NCBI GenBank assembly: GCA_003600225.1
Contig: QZFT01000018.1
Coordinates: forward strand, 79,616-143,615
Reading direction: 5' to 3'
From: Pseudonocardiaceae bacterium YIM PH 21723
Lineage (GTDB): Bacteria; Actinomycetota; Actinomycetes; Mycobacteriales; Pseudonocardiaceae
Length of the DNA: 64,000 nucleotides
The notes below the pieces were generated by a model, which was not told the DNA's origin, searched no databases, and was given only the letters and a program-made list of their open reading frames with translations. The translations under genes and the position numbers were made by a program. Shown here piece by piece: positions 7,680 through 16,711 of this stretch (position 1 is its first letter; each line of letters begins with the position of its first letter).

Positions 7680-7710
7680 ACGCTAGGTGCTGGAGTGCGC
7701 TCCAGGTCAA
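7680..7710 (-). promoter_or_regulatory. Promoter with 19-bp spacer and MerR-type palindrome
   Basis: On the - strand TTGACC (7710-7705) and TAGCGT (7685-7680) are separated by 19 bp. The dyad CTGGAGTGCGCTCCAG (7690-7705 on +) occupies the spacer. An over-long 19-bp spacer filled by a palindrome is the hallmark of MerR-family activation, as in the AdhR/NmlR group. The -35 hexamer overlaps the stop codon of the upstream SDR gene. No MerR gene is in the window, so the regulator must be encoded elsewhere. Confidence 0.65.
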
Positions 7711-8537
7711 CCCTTCACCGCATCCGGCATGAGCCGTTTGACGACCCAGCTGGTGATCCGCTGGTATCCGGAGCCGGTCAGCCGCACCAGCAGATCGAAA
7801 GCGTGGGCGTCCGGGCCGATCAGCACCTTCGGCTTGCGCTTCGCCGCGCCACGCAGGATGACCTTCGCCGCCTGGTCCGCGCTGGTGTAGGTGATCCGGT
7901 CGAACATCTTCACGAAGGGCTCGACCTCGCCGGAGGACACGTGGGTCATGTTGCGGGCGATGTCGGTCTTGATGCCGCCGGGGTGCACGGAGGTGACGGA
8001 GACCCGGTTGCCGGTGGCCAGCATCTCCATCCGCAACGCCTCGGTGAAGCCGCGCACGGCGAACTTGGAGGAGTTGTACGCGGCGAAGCCGGGGGCGGAG
8101 AACAGGCCGAAGACGCTGGAGGTGTTCACCACGTGCCCGCCCGAGGCGATCAGGTGCGGCAGGAAGGCCTTGGTGCCGTTGACCACGCCCCAGAAGTTCA
8201 CGTCCATGATCTTCTCGAAGTCCTTGAACGAGGACTGCTCGGTGGTGCCGACGGTGGCGATGCCCGCGTTGTTGAACACGTAGTGCACCGCGCCGAAGTG
8301 CGCGGCTACCGCGTCGGCGTACTCCAGCACGGCGCCACGTTCGGCCATGTCCAGCGCGTCGGTCTTCACCTGCGCGCCGATGGCCTGACACTGCCGCTCG
8401 GTCTCGGCCAGGCCGAGCGAGTTCACATCGCTGATCGCCAGCTTCGCGCCACGGCGGGCCAGTTCGACCGACAGGCTCCGGCCCATGCCCGAGGCCGCGC
8501 CGGTGATCACGCAGACCTTGTCCTGAAAGACGTTCAT
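7707..8537 (-). CDS. SDR-family oxidoreductase, lipid-cluster member
   Basis: A 276-residue classical SDR: VCVITGAASGMGRS (cofactor loop), NNAG in YVFNNAGIATV, catalytic NTSSVF and YNSSK. The C-terminal extension DAHAFDLLVRLTGSGYQRITSWV is typical of SDRs found beside acyl-CoA ligases and acting on lipid-like alcohols or ketones; that substrate class is inference. The ATG at 8537 has GGGAG eight bases upstream. It follows the CocE gene by 44 bp and precedes the second SDR gene by 34 bp. Confidence 0.88.
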   Translation of the reverse strand: MNVFQDKVCVITGAASGMGRSLSVELARRGAKLAISDVNSLGLAETERQCQAIGAQVKTDALDMAERGAVLEYADAVAAHFGAVHYVFNNAGIATVGTTEQSSFKDFEKIMDVNFWGVVNGTKAFLPHLIASGGHVVNTSSVFGLFSAPGFAAYNSSKFAVRGFTEALRMEMLATGNRVSVTSVHPGGIKTDIARNMTHVSSGEVEPFVKMFDRITYTSADQAAKVILRGAAKRKPKVLIGPDAHAFDLLVRLTGSGYQRITSWVVKRLMPDAVKG

Positions 8538-8558
8538 CCGGCCGGCTCCCTCATTCAA

Positions 8559-8610
8559 ATACCAGCAGTATGCGAATGCTGTCAGTATCGCATGAGGGGG
8601 AGGTCTACGT
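8559..8610. promoter_or_regulatory. AT-rich direct-repeat block before the SDR gene
   Basis: Between the CocE stop and the SDR start, ATACCAGCAGTATGCGAATG is followed by the related TGTCAGTATCGCATG; CAGTATGCGA and CAGTATCGCA are about 20 bp apart. Such repeats often bind TetR- or GntR-type regulators. No regulator can be assigned. Confidence 0.25.
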
Positions 8611-10480
8611 AAGAGCCCCAGCTCAGGGCGTATCGGCCGCCTGCCAGATCCTTCAGCTGGGTGGCGTTGGGCAGGATCATCGGGAAGTCGGCGGTGCCGA
8701 CGGTGACCCGAATCCGGTGCCCGGCGGGGATCCTGGCGAGGGTCGGGAAGATCTCCACCACGTACTCGGTGAGCTCGCCGGGTACGACCGGCTGCTCACT
8801 GGCCGCGGTCATGTCCCGGTAGGGCATGGTGACCGCGCCGTTGGCCGCGCGCCAGGTCCGGTCCGGGTTCAGCACCCGGCTCCTGCCGTCCAGCCCGCCC
8901 TCGGTGAGCGGCCGGGAGGTGCCGTCCGGCGCGATGTCCTGGATGTTCACCACGAACGCGGTGTTGGTGGTGGTCGCGGTGGCCTGGAGCGTGGCGCTCA
9001 TCGGCCCTGCTAGGAGCCGGTCCTCTGGCAGGGGTTCGGTGGTGTAGGTCAGCGATCCGGCCTGGGTGATCCGGTCGTCGCGGGAGCACACGTCGAGGTG
9101 CTTGGTGAGCTCGGAGCCGAGCCACAGGTCACCGGGCAGCCGCACGGCGCCCAGGGTCCACTGGTCCAGGTTCCGGCCGCAGCCCACGTTCACCGGGTTG
9201 TAGATCAGGTGGTCGGCTCCGTGCTCGCCGGGTGCCGGGGTGAGCCGGTGGTCACCGGACAGGTAGAGCCGGGTCGGGTCCTCCGAGGTGAACGGATAGC
9301 GGTCGGTGTTGATCCACTCGTCGGTGCCGTAGACGTTGGCGCGCAACGGGTTTCGCGTGTCGTCGACGCCGTTGTGCCGGTTCTTCAGCCAGCGGTCGAA
9401 CCAGTCCAGGTGCATCCGCCGCACGTCCACCGGACCGGCGGCGTTGGCGTGGTTCCCGGAGCCGTAGACCAGCTGGTAGCGCCCGGTCACCGGCTGGCCG
9501 GCGACCATCGGCGCGTGTACCGGACGTCCGGCGGCGGCGTTCTGCAGCCCGGCGTAGTTCAGCAGCGCGCCGCGCTGGAAGACGTCGTTCCAGCCGCCGA
9601 ACATCAGTGCCGGGACGCCGTTGTCCACGATCTGCCGGAGCTGGTCGCCGGGCCGCATCGCGCTCCACAGTGGACCGTCGTACGCGGTGTCCCCGGTCCC
9701 GGTCAGCAGCTGCCCGACGAGTGGCGGCGTGGTCTTCCTGGCGTTCCACAGGTGTTCGGTGGTCCGCCGGAGCGCGGCCGGTACGTCCACAGTGGATCCC
9801 CGGAGCCCGTCCCAGCCGGCGTTCGCGAGGGGGTTGATCACGCTGAGCGCCGGGGTGCCGGTCATGTAGGTGGCCATGGTCGGCAGGTGCCACAGGCCGC
9901 CCATGGTGGCCGCGTCCCGCAGCAGGTCGTGGGCGGCGACGCTGGGCGCGATGGCCTTGAGCGGGCTGTTCCTGCCGACGGCGGCGGCGGTGAACAGCTG
10001 GTTCATCCCCAGATAGGAGGAGCCGTAGGTGCCGACGGTGCCGGTCGAGTTCGGCAGGGTGGCCGCCCAGTTCACCAGGTCCGCGCCGTCCTGGGCCTGG
10101 ATCGGGGACCAGAAACCGAATTCGCCCTCGGAGGCGCCCTGCCCGCGCACATCGGCGACGACCTCGATGTAGCCGCGTTGCACGAAGTAGTCCTGCCTGC
10201 TGAACACCAGGTTCGGCAGCTTCTCCACTTCCTGCCATTTCCCGTACGGCGACTGGGTGAGCAGGACGGGGAACGGACCCGGCGCGGCGGTGTCGGTGCC
10301 GAGTTCGGTGGGGAAGTAGAGGTCGGCCCGCAGCACGGTGCCGTCGCTCATGGTCACCGGGACGTCCCGCCGCACACCCACGTCGTAACTGACGGGCTGC
10401 CCGGGATCGGCGGCGGCGGATGGGGTGATCAGCCCGGATAACAGGGCGACCAGAACGGCAGTGACCTGGAGAACCTTCAT
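8582..10480 (-). CDS. Secreted CocE/NonD-type (S15) hydrolase, copy 1
   Basis: A 632-residue protein with a Sec signal peptide (MKVLQVTAVLVALLSG..., cleavage near AAA-D at 25). It has an alpha/beta-hydrolase core with GSSYLG (nucleophile Ser155), the acid in GGWND, and GSGNH as probable catalytic His. A C-terminal PepX_C jelly roll includes NIQDIAPDG and EYVVEIFPTLARIPAGHRIRV. The family cleaves esters, amides or X-Pro dipeptides. The ATG at 10480 has GGAG about ten bases upstream. It is closely similar to the gene at 12006-13907, indicating local duplication. Confidence 0.88.
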   Translation of the reverse strand: MKVLQVTAVLVALLSGLITPSAAADPGQPVSYDVGVRRDVPVTMSDGTVLRADLYFPTELGTDTAAPGPFPVLLTQSPYGKWQEVEKLPNLVFSRQDYFVQRGYIEVVADVRGQGASEGEFGFWSPIQAQDGADLVNWAATLPNSTGTVGTYGSSYLGMNQLFTAAAVGRNSPLKAIAPSVAAHDLLRDAATMGGLWHLPTMATYMTGTPALSVINPLANAGWDGLRGSTVDVPAALRRTTEHLWNARKTTPPLVGQLLTGTGDTAYDGPLWSAMRPGDQLRQIVDNGVPALMFGGWNDVFQRGALLNYAGLQNAAAGRPVHAPMVAGQPVTGRYQLVYGSGNHANAAGPVDVRRMHLDWFDRWLKNRHNGVDDTRNPLRANVYGTDEWINTDRYPFTSEDPTRLYLSGDHRLTPAPGEHGADHLIYNPVNVGCGRNLDQWTLGAVRLPGDLWLGSELTKHLDVCSRDDRITQAGSLTYTTEPLPEDRLLAGPMSATLQATATTTNTAFVVNIQDIAPDGTSRPLTEGGLDGRSRVLNPDRTWRAANGAVTMPYRDMTAASEQPVVPGELTEYVVEIFPTLARIPAGHRIRVTVGTADFPMILPNATQLKDLAGGRYALSWGSYVDLPLMRY

Positions 10481-10584
10481 CCCCACCACACTCCTTCGTG
10501 CTGGGGAAATCGTATCCACCCTATGGAATGGGTAAAGCCCCATCCCACGTAGCGGAACTCTCCGGTTCTGATATGTGAGGGGTC

Positions 10585-10632
10585 CCGAAGTTGGCGATGT
10601 TCGCGGCGAAGCCCGAACATCGCCAACTTCGG
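10585..10632 (-). terminator. Long perfect hairpin after the lipase gene (repeat family A)
   Basis: Two perfect 19-bp arms, CCGAAGTTGGCGATGTTCG (10585-10603) and its complement (10614-10632), enclose a 10-nt loop. It lies 8 bp past the lipase stop codon and probably ends that transcript. The left shoulder TCCCGAAGTTG recurs at 17483 and 63878, and a related architecture lies after uvrA, so this is one of a dispersed family. Confidence 0.8.
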
Positions 10633-10640
10633 AGCCGGGC

Positions 10641-11927
10641 TCAGACGCCGCCGAGTACGCCGCGGACGGTGGCGATCAGGAACTGCGGCACCTCGCGGGC
10701 GGCGTCCGGGGTGAGCAGTGTGCTGGCGACGGTCTTCGTGCTGCATCCGGCCGAGGCCGGGATGCCGTGCAACCGGCGGGTGAGGAAGGCCAGCGCGGCG
10801 GGGGCGCCGCTCACCGCGAGGGAGCCGTGTTCGCTGATCTGGTCGCGGACGTAGGTGACCTGGGTGCCCGCGGCGCAGTAACCGGGCACGACCGCGTCCG
10901 GGCCCGCCACCGGGATCAGCTCGTCGTGCACCGCGTGATAGACGAACATCGGCGCGGTCGGCGCGGCCTTGCCCAGGTTCAGCGTGGCGAGGGCGTCGCG
11001 CACGTCGGGCTGCTCGACGACCTCCGCCAGGGGCATCGTCAGGTAGGCATCCATGGTCAGGAACGCGTGCCTCGCCACGTTCACCGCCACGCACTGGGTG
11101 GTGCTCTTGGCCAGCAGCGCGGTTCCCCGTTCCGTCAGGTACTTGTCCCGGATGGGGTTGAAGGCCGGGTCGGAGCGCAGCACGCCGGGCATCACCGAGG
11201 GGATCAGGCCGGCACCCGGGCCGCCATCGATCCGCAGGATCGCGCCCTTGATGTCGGTGACGTAGCCACCGACGGCCACCCCGGCCAGGTTGAGCTCCGG
11301 GGCGTAGGCCGGCTGGAGCTCGGCGGCCCAGCCGGAGGCCAGGGAGCCGCCGGAGTAGCCCCACAGCCCGACCGGGGTGTCCGCGCCGAGGCCGAGCTCG
11401 GTGAACTGCTCGGCGGCCCGCGCTCCGTCCAGGATCGCGTACCCGGGCTGTTTCGCCGCGCCGAACTGGGAATCCGGGCCCTGGTAGTCCGGAATGGACA
11501 CCACGAATCCGTTGCCCGCCGCGGCATCGGCCAGGATGATCTCCAGGTTGCCGCTCGGGCCGTCGAGCGGATTACCTGCCCGGATGGCGTGGGACGGCGC
11601 GCATTTCGCGGCGGAGGCGTCCTCGGCGATCTGGTAGGAGACCAGGCCGCGCGGGACCTTGTTCACCGGCTTCAGCACGGTGGTCACCGTGGCCATCGGC
11701 TCGCCGGTGCGGGTCGTGGTCCGGTAGAGCAGCTGCCAGGCCTGGACCGGTTGCGGCAGCGTGGACAGCACGGCCGTGGTCACCGGCCGGGACCGCAGGA
11801 TGGTGCCCGGTGCGGTCTGCTCGTATCCGGCGGGTGGAGCGTAGAAGTCCTCCTCCGCCGCTGCGGGGGCAGCGGTGGCCATCACGGTCAGCGCCATGAG
11901 GGCACCGATCCAGCGGACTCGCCTCAT
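10641..11927 (-). CDS. Secretory lipase (LIP / Candida lipase A family)
   Basis: A 428-residue exported protein with a signal peptide ending AAPAAAEE near residue 25. It has the lipase core PARG-like LVSYQIAEDAS, SIPDYQGPDSQF and GYSGGS with nucleophile Ser192. VYHAVHDELIP carries the acid and EHGSLAVSGAPAALAFL the His. PF03583-type lipases of this length split triacylglycerols and other esters. The ATG at 11927 has GAAGGAG six bases before it. It lies between the two CocE paralogues, in the same direction as the acyl-CoA ligase, so released fatty acids could be activated by that enzyme (inference). Confidence 0.88.
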   Translation of the reverse strand: MRRVRWIGALMALTVMATAAPAAAEEDFYAPPAGYEQTAPGTILRSRPVTTAVLSTLPQPVQAWQLLYRTTTRTGEPMATVTTVLKPVNKVPRGLVSYQIAEDASAAKCAPSHAIRAGNPLDGPSGNLEIILADAAAGNGFVVSIPDYQGPDSQFGAAKQPGYAILDGARAAEQFTELGLGADTPVGLWGYSGGSLASGWAAELQPAYAPELNLAGVAVGGYVTDIKGAILRIDGGPGAGLIPSVMPGVLRSDPAFNPIRDKYLTERGTALLAKSTTQCVAVNVARHAFLTMDAYLTMPLAEVVEQPDVRDALATLNLGKAAPTAPMFVYHAVHDELIPVAGPDAVVPGYCAAGTQVTYVRDQISEHGSLAVSGAPAALAFLTRRLHGIPASAGCSTKTVASTLLTPDAAREVPQFLIATVRGVLGGV

Positions 11928-12005
11928 TGCGATCTCCTTCACGCCGAACTCGCCGGGTTGACCTGCATTTTCACCCGGCGAGTCCGATTCCGCCCGTTGA
12001 GCGGG

Positions 12006-13907
12006 CTAGCGCTGGACGCAGAGCGCGCCGCACGGGGTGGACAGCGCGCCGGGCTCGACCAGCGGAAGGTCCACGAACGACCCCCACCGCAGGTCGTAGT
12101 GACCGCCCTGGAGTTCCTGGTACTGCTTGAGCGTCGGCATGATCACCGGGAAGTCGGCGGTGCCGATGGTGACCCGGATCCGGTGGCCCGCCGGGATCTT
12201 CGCGAGGGTCGGGAAGATCTCCACCACGTACTCGGTCGGCTCACCGGGCACGACCGGCTTCTCCGACTGCGCGGTGAGATCCCGGAACGGCACGGTGATG
12301 GCGCCGTTGTCCGCCCGCCACGTCCGGTCCTGGTTCAGCACGCGGCTCTTGCCGTCCAGCGCGCCTTCGGCGAGCGGCCGGGACCGGCCGTCCGGCGCGA
12401 TGTCCTGGATGTTCACCACCAGCGCGGTGTTCGTCGTGTTCGCGGTGGCCTTGATGGTGGCGCTCATCGGCCCGGCGAGGAGCTTGTCCGCGGTCAGTGG
12501 CTCGGTGGTGTAGGTCTGCGCGCCGAGCTGGGTGATCCGGTCGTCGTGGTCGCACACGGCCGGGAGCAGGCCGATGGTCCACTGGTTGAGGTTGCGCCCG
12601 CAGCTGATGTTGATCGGTGAGTAGTCCAGCCGGTCCGAGCCCTGGGCCGGTGCCGTGTTGCCGAGGCGGTGGTCGCCGGACAGGTAGTACCGGGTGGGCG
12701 TGCCGGTGAACGGATAGTTGGTGGTCTCCACCCACTGCTTGCTGTCGTAGACGTTGAGGTGCAACGGGTTCGAGGTCTCGTCGATGCCGTTGTGCTCATC
12801 CTTCAGCCAGCGGTCGAACCACGCCTGGTGAAGGCGCAGCTGGTCGAGCGGGCCGGTGGAGTTCAGGTGGTTACCGGACCCGTAGACCAGCTGGTAGCGG
12901 CCGGTGACCGGCTGCCCGGGCACCATCGGCGCGTCCACCGGGCGGCCGGCGGCGGCGTTCTGCAGGCCGGCGTAGTTCCGCAGCGCGCCGCGCTGGAAGT
13001 CGTCGTTCCAGCCGCTGTACAGCAGGGCCGGGATGTCGTTGTCCACCACCTGCTGGAGCTGCTCGCCGGGCTTCATCGCCTGCCACAGCGGACCGTCGTA
13101 CACGTCCTTGCCCTCGCCGCTGATCACCTGCTGCAACAGCGGGGGCACCGACTTCCCGGAGTTCTTCAGGTGGTCGGCGAACCGGCGCAGGGCCTCCGGA
13201 TAGTCGACCTTCGCGCCGTGCAGCTGATCCCAGCCCGAGTTGAGCAGCGGATTCAGTACCGTCATCGCGTAGGTGCCCGGCACGAAGCCCAGCAGCGCGG
13301 GCATGTGCCACATGCCGCCCATGGCCGCGGTGTCCCGGAGCATGTCGTTCGCCGCCGCGCCGGGCACGATCGCCTTGAGCGGGCTGTTCCTGCCCAGCGC
13401 CCCGGCGGTGAAGAACTGGTTCATACCCAGGTAGGACAGTCCGTAGGTGCCGACGGTGCCCGTCGAGTCGGGGAGTTTCGCCGCCCAGTTCACCAGATCC
13501 GCGCCGTCGGTGGCCTGCTCCGGGGACCACAGGCCGAAGTCGCCCTCGGAGGCGCCGGAGCCGCGCACGTCGGCGACCACCTCGATGTATCCCCGCTGGA
13601 CGAAGTAGTCCTGACGCAGCGCCACCAGGTTCGGCATGAACTCGACCGGTGCCCACTTCGCGTACGGGGACTGGGTGAGCAGTACCGGGAACGGGCCGGG
13701 AGCCTTCTGCCCGGTGCGCTTATCGACGGGGTAGTGCACGTCGGCCTTCAGCACCGTGCCGTCCCGCATGGTGACGCGCAGATCCCGTTGCGTGCCCACG
13801 TTGTAGACGGCCGGTTTGTCCGGAAGCGCCTCGGCCTGGGCGGTGGCGGGGCAGGTGACGGTGAGCATGGCGGCGGCGAGGACGGCCACCCGGAGGCGTC
13901 GGAGCAT
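12006..13907 (-). CDS. Secreted CocE/NonD-type (S15) hydrolase, copy 2
   Basis: A 633-residue paralogue of the 8582-10480 product with the same domain order: signal peptide (cleavage near AQA-E), hydrolase core with GLSYLG (nucleophile Ser158), GWNDDF, GSGNH, and a C-terminal jelly roll. It differs by GL for GS before the nucleophile, a shorter region after CGRNLNQW, and a Cys-containing tail, TPCGALCVQR, that could form a disulfide. It starts 16 bp after the acyl-CoA ligase stop, so the two are probably cotranscribed. The natural substrate is unknown. Confidence 0.88.
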   Translation of the reverse strand: MLRRLRVAVLAAAMLTVTCPATAQAEALPDKPAVYNVGTQRDLRVTMRDGTVLKADVHYPVDKRTGQKAPGPFPVLLTQSPYAKWAPVEFMPNLVALRQDYFVQRGYIEVVADVRGSGASEGDFGLWSPEQATDGADLVNWAAKLPDSTGTVGTYGLSYLGMNQFFTAGALGRNSPLKAIVPGAAANDMLRDTAAMGGMWHMPALLGFVPGTYAMTVLNPLLNSGWDQLHGAKVDYPEALRRFADHLKNSGKSVPPLLQQVISGEGKDVYDGPLWQAMKPGEQLQQVVDNDIPALLYSGWNDDFQRGALRNYAGLQNAAAGRPVDAPMVPGQPVTGRYQLVYGSGNHLNSTGPLDQLRLHQAWFDRWLKDEHNGIDETSNPLHLNVYDSKQWVETTNYPFTGTPTRYYLSGDHRLGNTAPAQGSDRLDYSPINISCGRNLNQWTIGLLPAVCDHDDRITQLGAQTYTTEPLTADKLLAGPMSATIKATANTTNTALVVNIQDIAPDGRSRPLAEGALDGKSRVLNQDRTWRADNGAITVPFRDLTAQSEKPVVPGEPTEYVVEIFPTLAKIPAGHRIRVTIGTADFPVIMPTLKQYQELQGGHYDLRWGSFVDLPLVEPGALSTPCGALCVQR

Positions 13908-13923
13908 GGGGAGTGCCCTTCGG

Positions 13924-15513
13924 TCAGGCGTACAGCTGGTCGATGAGGTCGGCGTACTTGGCGGCGATCGGCTTGCGCTTGAGCTTCGAGGTGGGGGTCA
14001 GCTCGTCGGAGTCGGGCAGCCATTCGTGGTGCAGCACGGTGAACCGCTTGATCTGTTCCACTCTGGACAGTCGTGCGTTGGCCTGGTCGATGGCTGCCGC
14101 GATCTCCGTGTCCAGGTCCGGCTTTCCCTGGGTGGCAACGGGATCGAGCACGATCAACGCCACGTTGTACGGCCGCCGGTCGCCGATGCAGACCACCTGG
14201 TCGATCAGCGGGCTGGCGCCCTTGACGGTGGCCTCGATGTTCGCCGGGCTCATGTTCTTCCCGGCCGCGTTGATGATCAGGTCCTTCTTACGGTCCACAA
14301 TGGACAGGTAGCCGTCGGCGAGGGAACCGATGTCCCCGGTGCGCAGCCAGCCGTCCGCGGTGAGCACCTCGGCGGTGCGTTCCGGATCGCTCCGGTAGCC
14401 GCGCATCACCTGCGGGCCGCGCAGCAGCACCTCGCCGTCGGTGTCCAGCCTGATCTCGATGCCCCGGACGGCTGTGCCCACCGTGCCGAACCGGTGCGAC
14501 CCCGGCCGGTTGAAGGTGGACACGCAGGAGGACTCGGTCATGCCCCAGCCCTCCAGCAACGGCAGGCCGATCTTGGCGAAGAACTCCAGCATGTGGGGCG
14601 CCGAGGGCGCCGCGCCGACCACCGCGTACCGGGTCTGGTCCAGGCCGACCACCGCCCGCAGCCGGCCCAGCACCTCGTCGTCCCCGGACTCGATGGCCGC
14701 CTCGATGACCTCGCGGTTCGGGTGCGCGGCGATGCCCGCGAGGAGGGCGGTGTGCAGCTTCTCCCACACCCGGGGCACCCCGGCCACCAGGTGCGGCTGC
14801 GTCGCGACCAGAGCCGGGCCGAGCTGCTTGGCGTCGGCCAGGCTGATCAGTTCCAGGGCCTGGTCGATGGCGACGTAGCCCATGCCGATCCGGTCGAAGG
14901 CGTGCGCGGACGGCAGGTAGGACAGCACCCGGCTGCCGGCGGGCAGGACCAGGATGTCCCGCTCGGCGGCGCTGTTGGCCACGATGTTGGCGTGGGTGAG
15001 CTCGACGCCCTTGGGCGGGCCGGTGGTGCCGGAGGTGTAGATGATGGTCAGCAGATCCTCCGGCTGAACCGCCTTCCACGATGCCTCGAAGTTCAGGTCG
15101 GAGGGGGTGTTCTCCAGCTCGTCCAGGTTCTCGATGAGGATGAACTGATCGACCGAGGCCACCGTGCGCACCGTGTCGGCGAACTCCTCCTCGGTGATCA
15201 CGACGCGGTTGCCCGCGTTGCCGAACAGGTATGCCAGTTGCTCGGCGGAGCTGGTGTTGTACACCGAGAAGGAGACGGCGCCCAGGTGAAGGATCGCCAT
15301 GTCCACCAGGCTGAATTCCGGCCGGTTGCGCAGCATCAGGCCCACGGTGTCGCCCGCGCGCACGCCCAGCGCGTGTAGTCCGGTGGCGATGCGCTGTACC
15401 CGCTCGCCGTACTCCCGGTAGGTGATGCCCCGCTCGTCGCCTACCGCGCGTAGTGCCACCACGTCAGGGTGGGCGGCCACAGTCGCCTGGAATGTCGCAC
15501 ACAAGGTGGTCAT
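13924..15513 (-). CDS. AMP-forming long-chain acyl-CoA synthetase (FadD-like)
   Basis: A 529-residue adenylate-forming enzyme. It shows the P-loop-like IIYTSGTTGPPKG, the A5-type GWGMTESS, the ATP-ribose motif WLRTGDIG, the hinge IVDRKKDLI, and the C-terminal Lys in TPTSKLKRK. These identify a long-chain fatty acyl-CoA ligase of the FadD15/FACL type, converting fatty acid, ATP and CoA to acyl-CoA in the cytosol. It is first in a same-strand row with CocE, lipase, CocE and two SDR genes. The ATG at 15513 faces the divergent PucR regulator at 15623. Confidence 0.92.
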   Translation of the reverse strand: MTTLCATFQATVAAHPDVVALRAVGDERGITYREYGERVQRIATGLHALGVRAGDTVGLMLRNRPEFSLVDMAILHLGAVSFSVYNTSSAEQLAYLFGNAGNRVVITEEEFADTVRTVASVDQFILIENLDELENTPSDLNFEASWKAVQPEDLLTIIYTSGTTGPPKGVELTHANIVANSAAERDILVLPAGSRVLSYLPSAHAFDRIGMGYVAIDQALELISLADAKQLGPALVATQPHLVAGVPRVWEKLHTALLAGIAAHPNREVIEAAIESGDDEVLGRLRAVVGLDQTRYAVVGAAPSAPHMLEFFAKIGLPLLEGWGMTESSCVSTFNRPGSHRFGTVGTAVRGIEIRLDTDGEVLLRGPQVMRGYRSDPERTAEVLTADGWLRTGDIGSLADGYLSIVDRKKDLIINAAGKNMSPANIEATVKGASPLIDQVVCIGDRRPYNVALIVLDPVATQGKPDLDTEIAAAIDQANARLSRVEQIKRFTVLHHEWLPDSDELTPTSKLKRKPIAAKYADLIDQLYA

Positions 15514-15585
15514 GTTGCTCAGAATGAGCGGCGCGGGCTACATAACGCCATGGTCACGGCTACGAACTATGACCGGGTGAGTTTG

Positions 15586-15616
15586 TTGGTTTCTCCAAAG
15601 TGACTCGGGTTAGCCT
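15586..15616 (+). promoter_or_regulatory. Leaderless promoter of the PucR-type regulator
   Basis: TTGGTT (15586-15591) and TAGCCT (15611-15616) are 19 bp apart. The -10 is six bases before the GTG at 15623, so transcription should start at or next to the start codon. Upstream, GGTCA and TGACC half-sites (about 15552-15574) could serve the divergent acyl-CoA ligase gene. Confidence 0.5.
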
Positions 15617-15622
15617 CCTCGG

Positions 15623-16711
15623 GTGCGTGATGAACCGTGGTCGAAGTCCTTCGCCGAGATCGTCGATCGCCGGGATCGGATCGTGGACGGCGTGGTCGGG
15701 CGCATCCGCGAGGACATGCCCGGTTATGCCCGGCTGGCTCCGGGGGAATTCCAGCGATCGCTGCCAAAAGCGCTGGACATGACGTTCGCCGCGCTGCTGG
15801 AGGACCGGCTGCTGAACGCTGCGGAGCTGGAGGCGATGCGCGAGATCGGCGCTCTGCGGGCCAGGACCGGGATCCCCCTGGAAGAGCTGCTGCGCAGTGT
15901 CCGGGTGATCAACCGGATGGTATTGACCGAGGTCACCGATATTGGCAAGGCCCACAATGTCGAGGCGAACGCGATGCTGGAGCTGCACGGCTTCATCTTC
16001 GACGTCATCGATCAGGCCGTACTCGCGGTGACGGCCGGGCACCAGCAGGTGGAACTGGAGCGTTCGCGGTCCGATGAACGGCGCCGCGAGGACTTCGCCC
16101 GGGCCGTACTGCTGGGCGCCTCCGACCTGATGGACCTCCGCGTCGTGGCGCAGGGTTTCGGCCTGGACCCGGACGTCGACTACGTGCCGTTCCGGACCCG
16201 GGACCCGGTCGCCGCCCGGCGGCTCGCGGCTCCCGGGGGAGCGGCGTTCACCGTGGCGCTCGACGGCGATGTGGCCGGTTTCGCCACCGCGCTCGTCGCC
16301 GAACCGGAGGTGGCCGTCGGCCGGGGACCCGCGCAGCGGCTGGACCGGCTGGCCACGGCGTTCGGCGAGGCGACCCGGGCCCTGCACACGGCCATCGCCT
16401 TCGGTCGCACCGGCCTGCTGGGCCTGGACGAACTGGGGCTGCTGCCCGCCGTGCTGGCCGACACCGAGACCGGTGATCGACTGGTCCGGCGGTACCTGGA
16501 GCCGGTGGACGGTGTGCTCGTCGAGACCCTGCGGGGCTTTCTGCGGCACGGGCAGCACATCGAGCACACCGCGAGCGCGTTGTTCGTGCACCCCAACACG
16601 ATTCGCTACCGGATCAAGCGTTACCAGGAGCTGACCGGGGTCGATCTGTCCACCCCGGACGCGGTGCTGGAACTGTGGTGGGCGCTGCGCCGGGCCGAAC
16701 TGCGCACCTAG
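15623..16711 (+). CDS. PucR/CdaR-type transcription regulator
   Basis: A 362-residue protein with an N-terminal helical RsbRD-like sensor region (residues 1 to about 150), a central GGDEF-like region and a C-terminal PucR helix-turn-helix: HTASALFVHPNTIRYRIKRY, about residues 313-333. PucR-family proteins regulate nearby catabolic genes. Its divergent placement 109 bp from the acyl-CoA ligase suggests control of the ester/lipid row. The GTG at 15623 is predicted to be leaderless. Its TAG shares the tetramer CTAG with the stop codon of the convergent YdcF gene. Confidence 0.88.
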   Translation: MRDEPWSKSFAEIVDRRDRIVDGVVGRIREDMPGYARLAPGEFQRSLPKALDMTFAALLEDRLLNAAELEAMREIGALRARTGIPLEELLRSVRVINRMVLTEVTDIGKAHNVEANAMLELHGFIFDVIDQAVLAVTAGHQQVELERSRSDERRREDFARAVLLGASDLMDLRVVAQGFGLDPDVDYVPFRTRDPVAARRLAAPGGAAFTVALDGDVAGFATALVAEPEVAVGRGPAQRLDRLATAFGEATRALHTAIAFGRTGLLGLDELGLLPAVLADTETGDRLVRRYLEPVDGVLVETLRGFLRHGQHIEHTASALFVHPNTIRYRIKRYQELTGVDLSTPDAVLELWWALRRAELRT

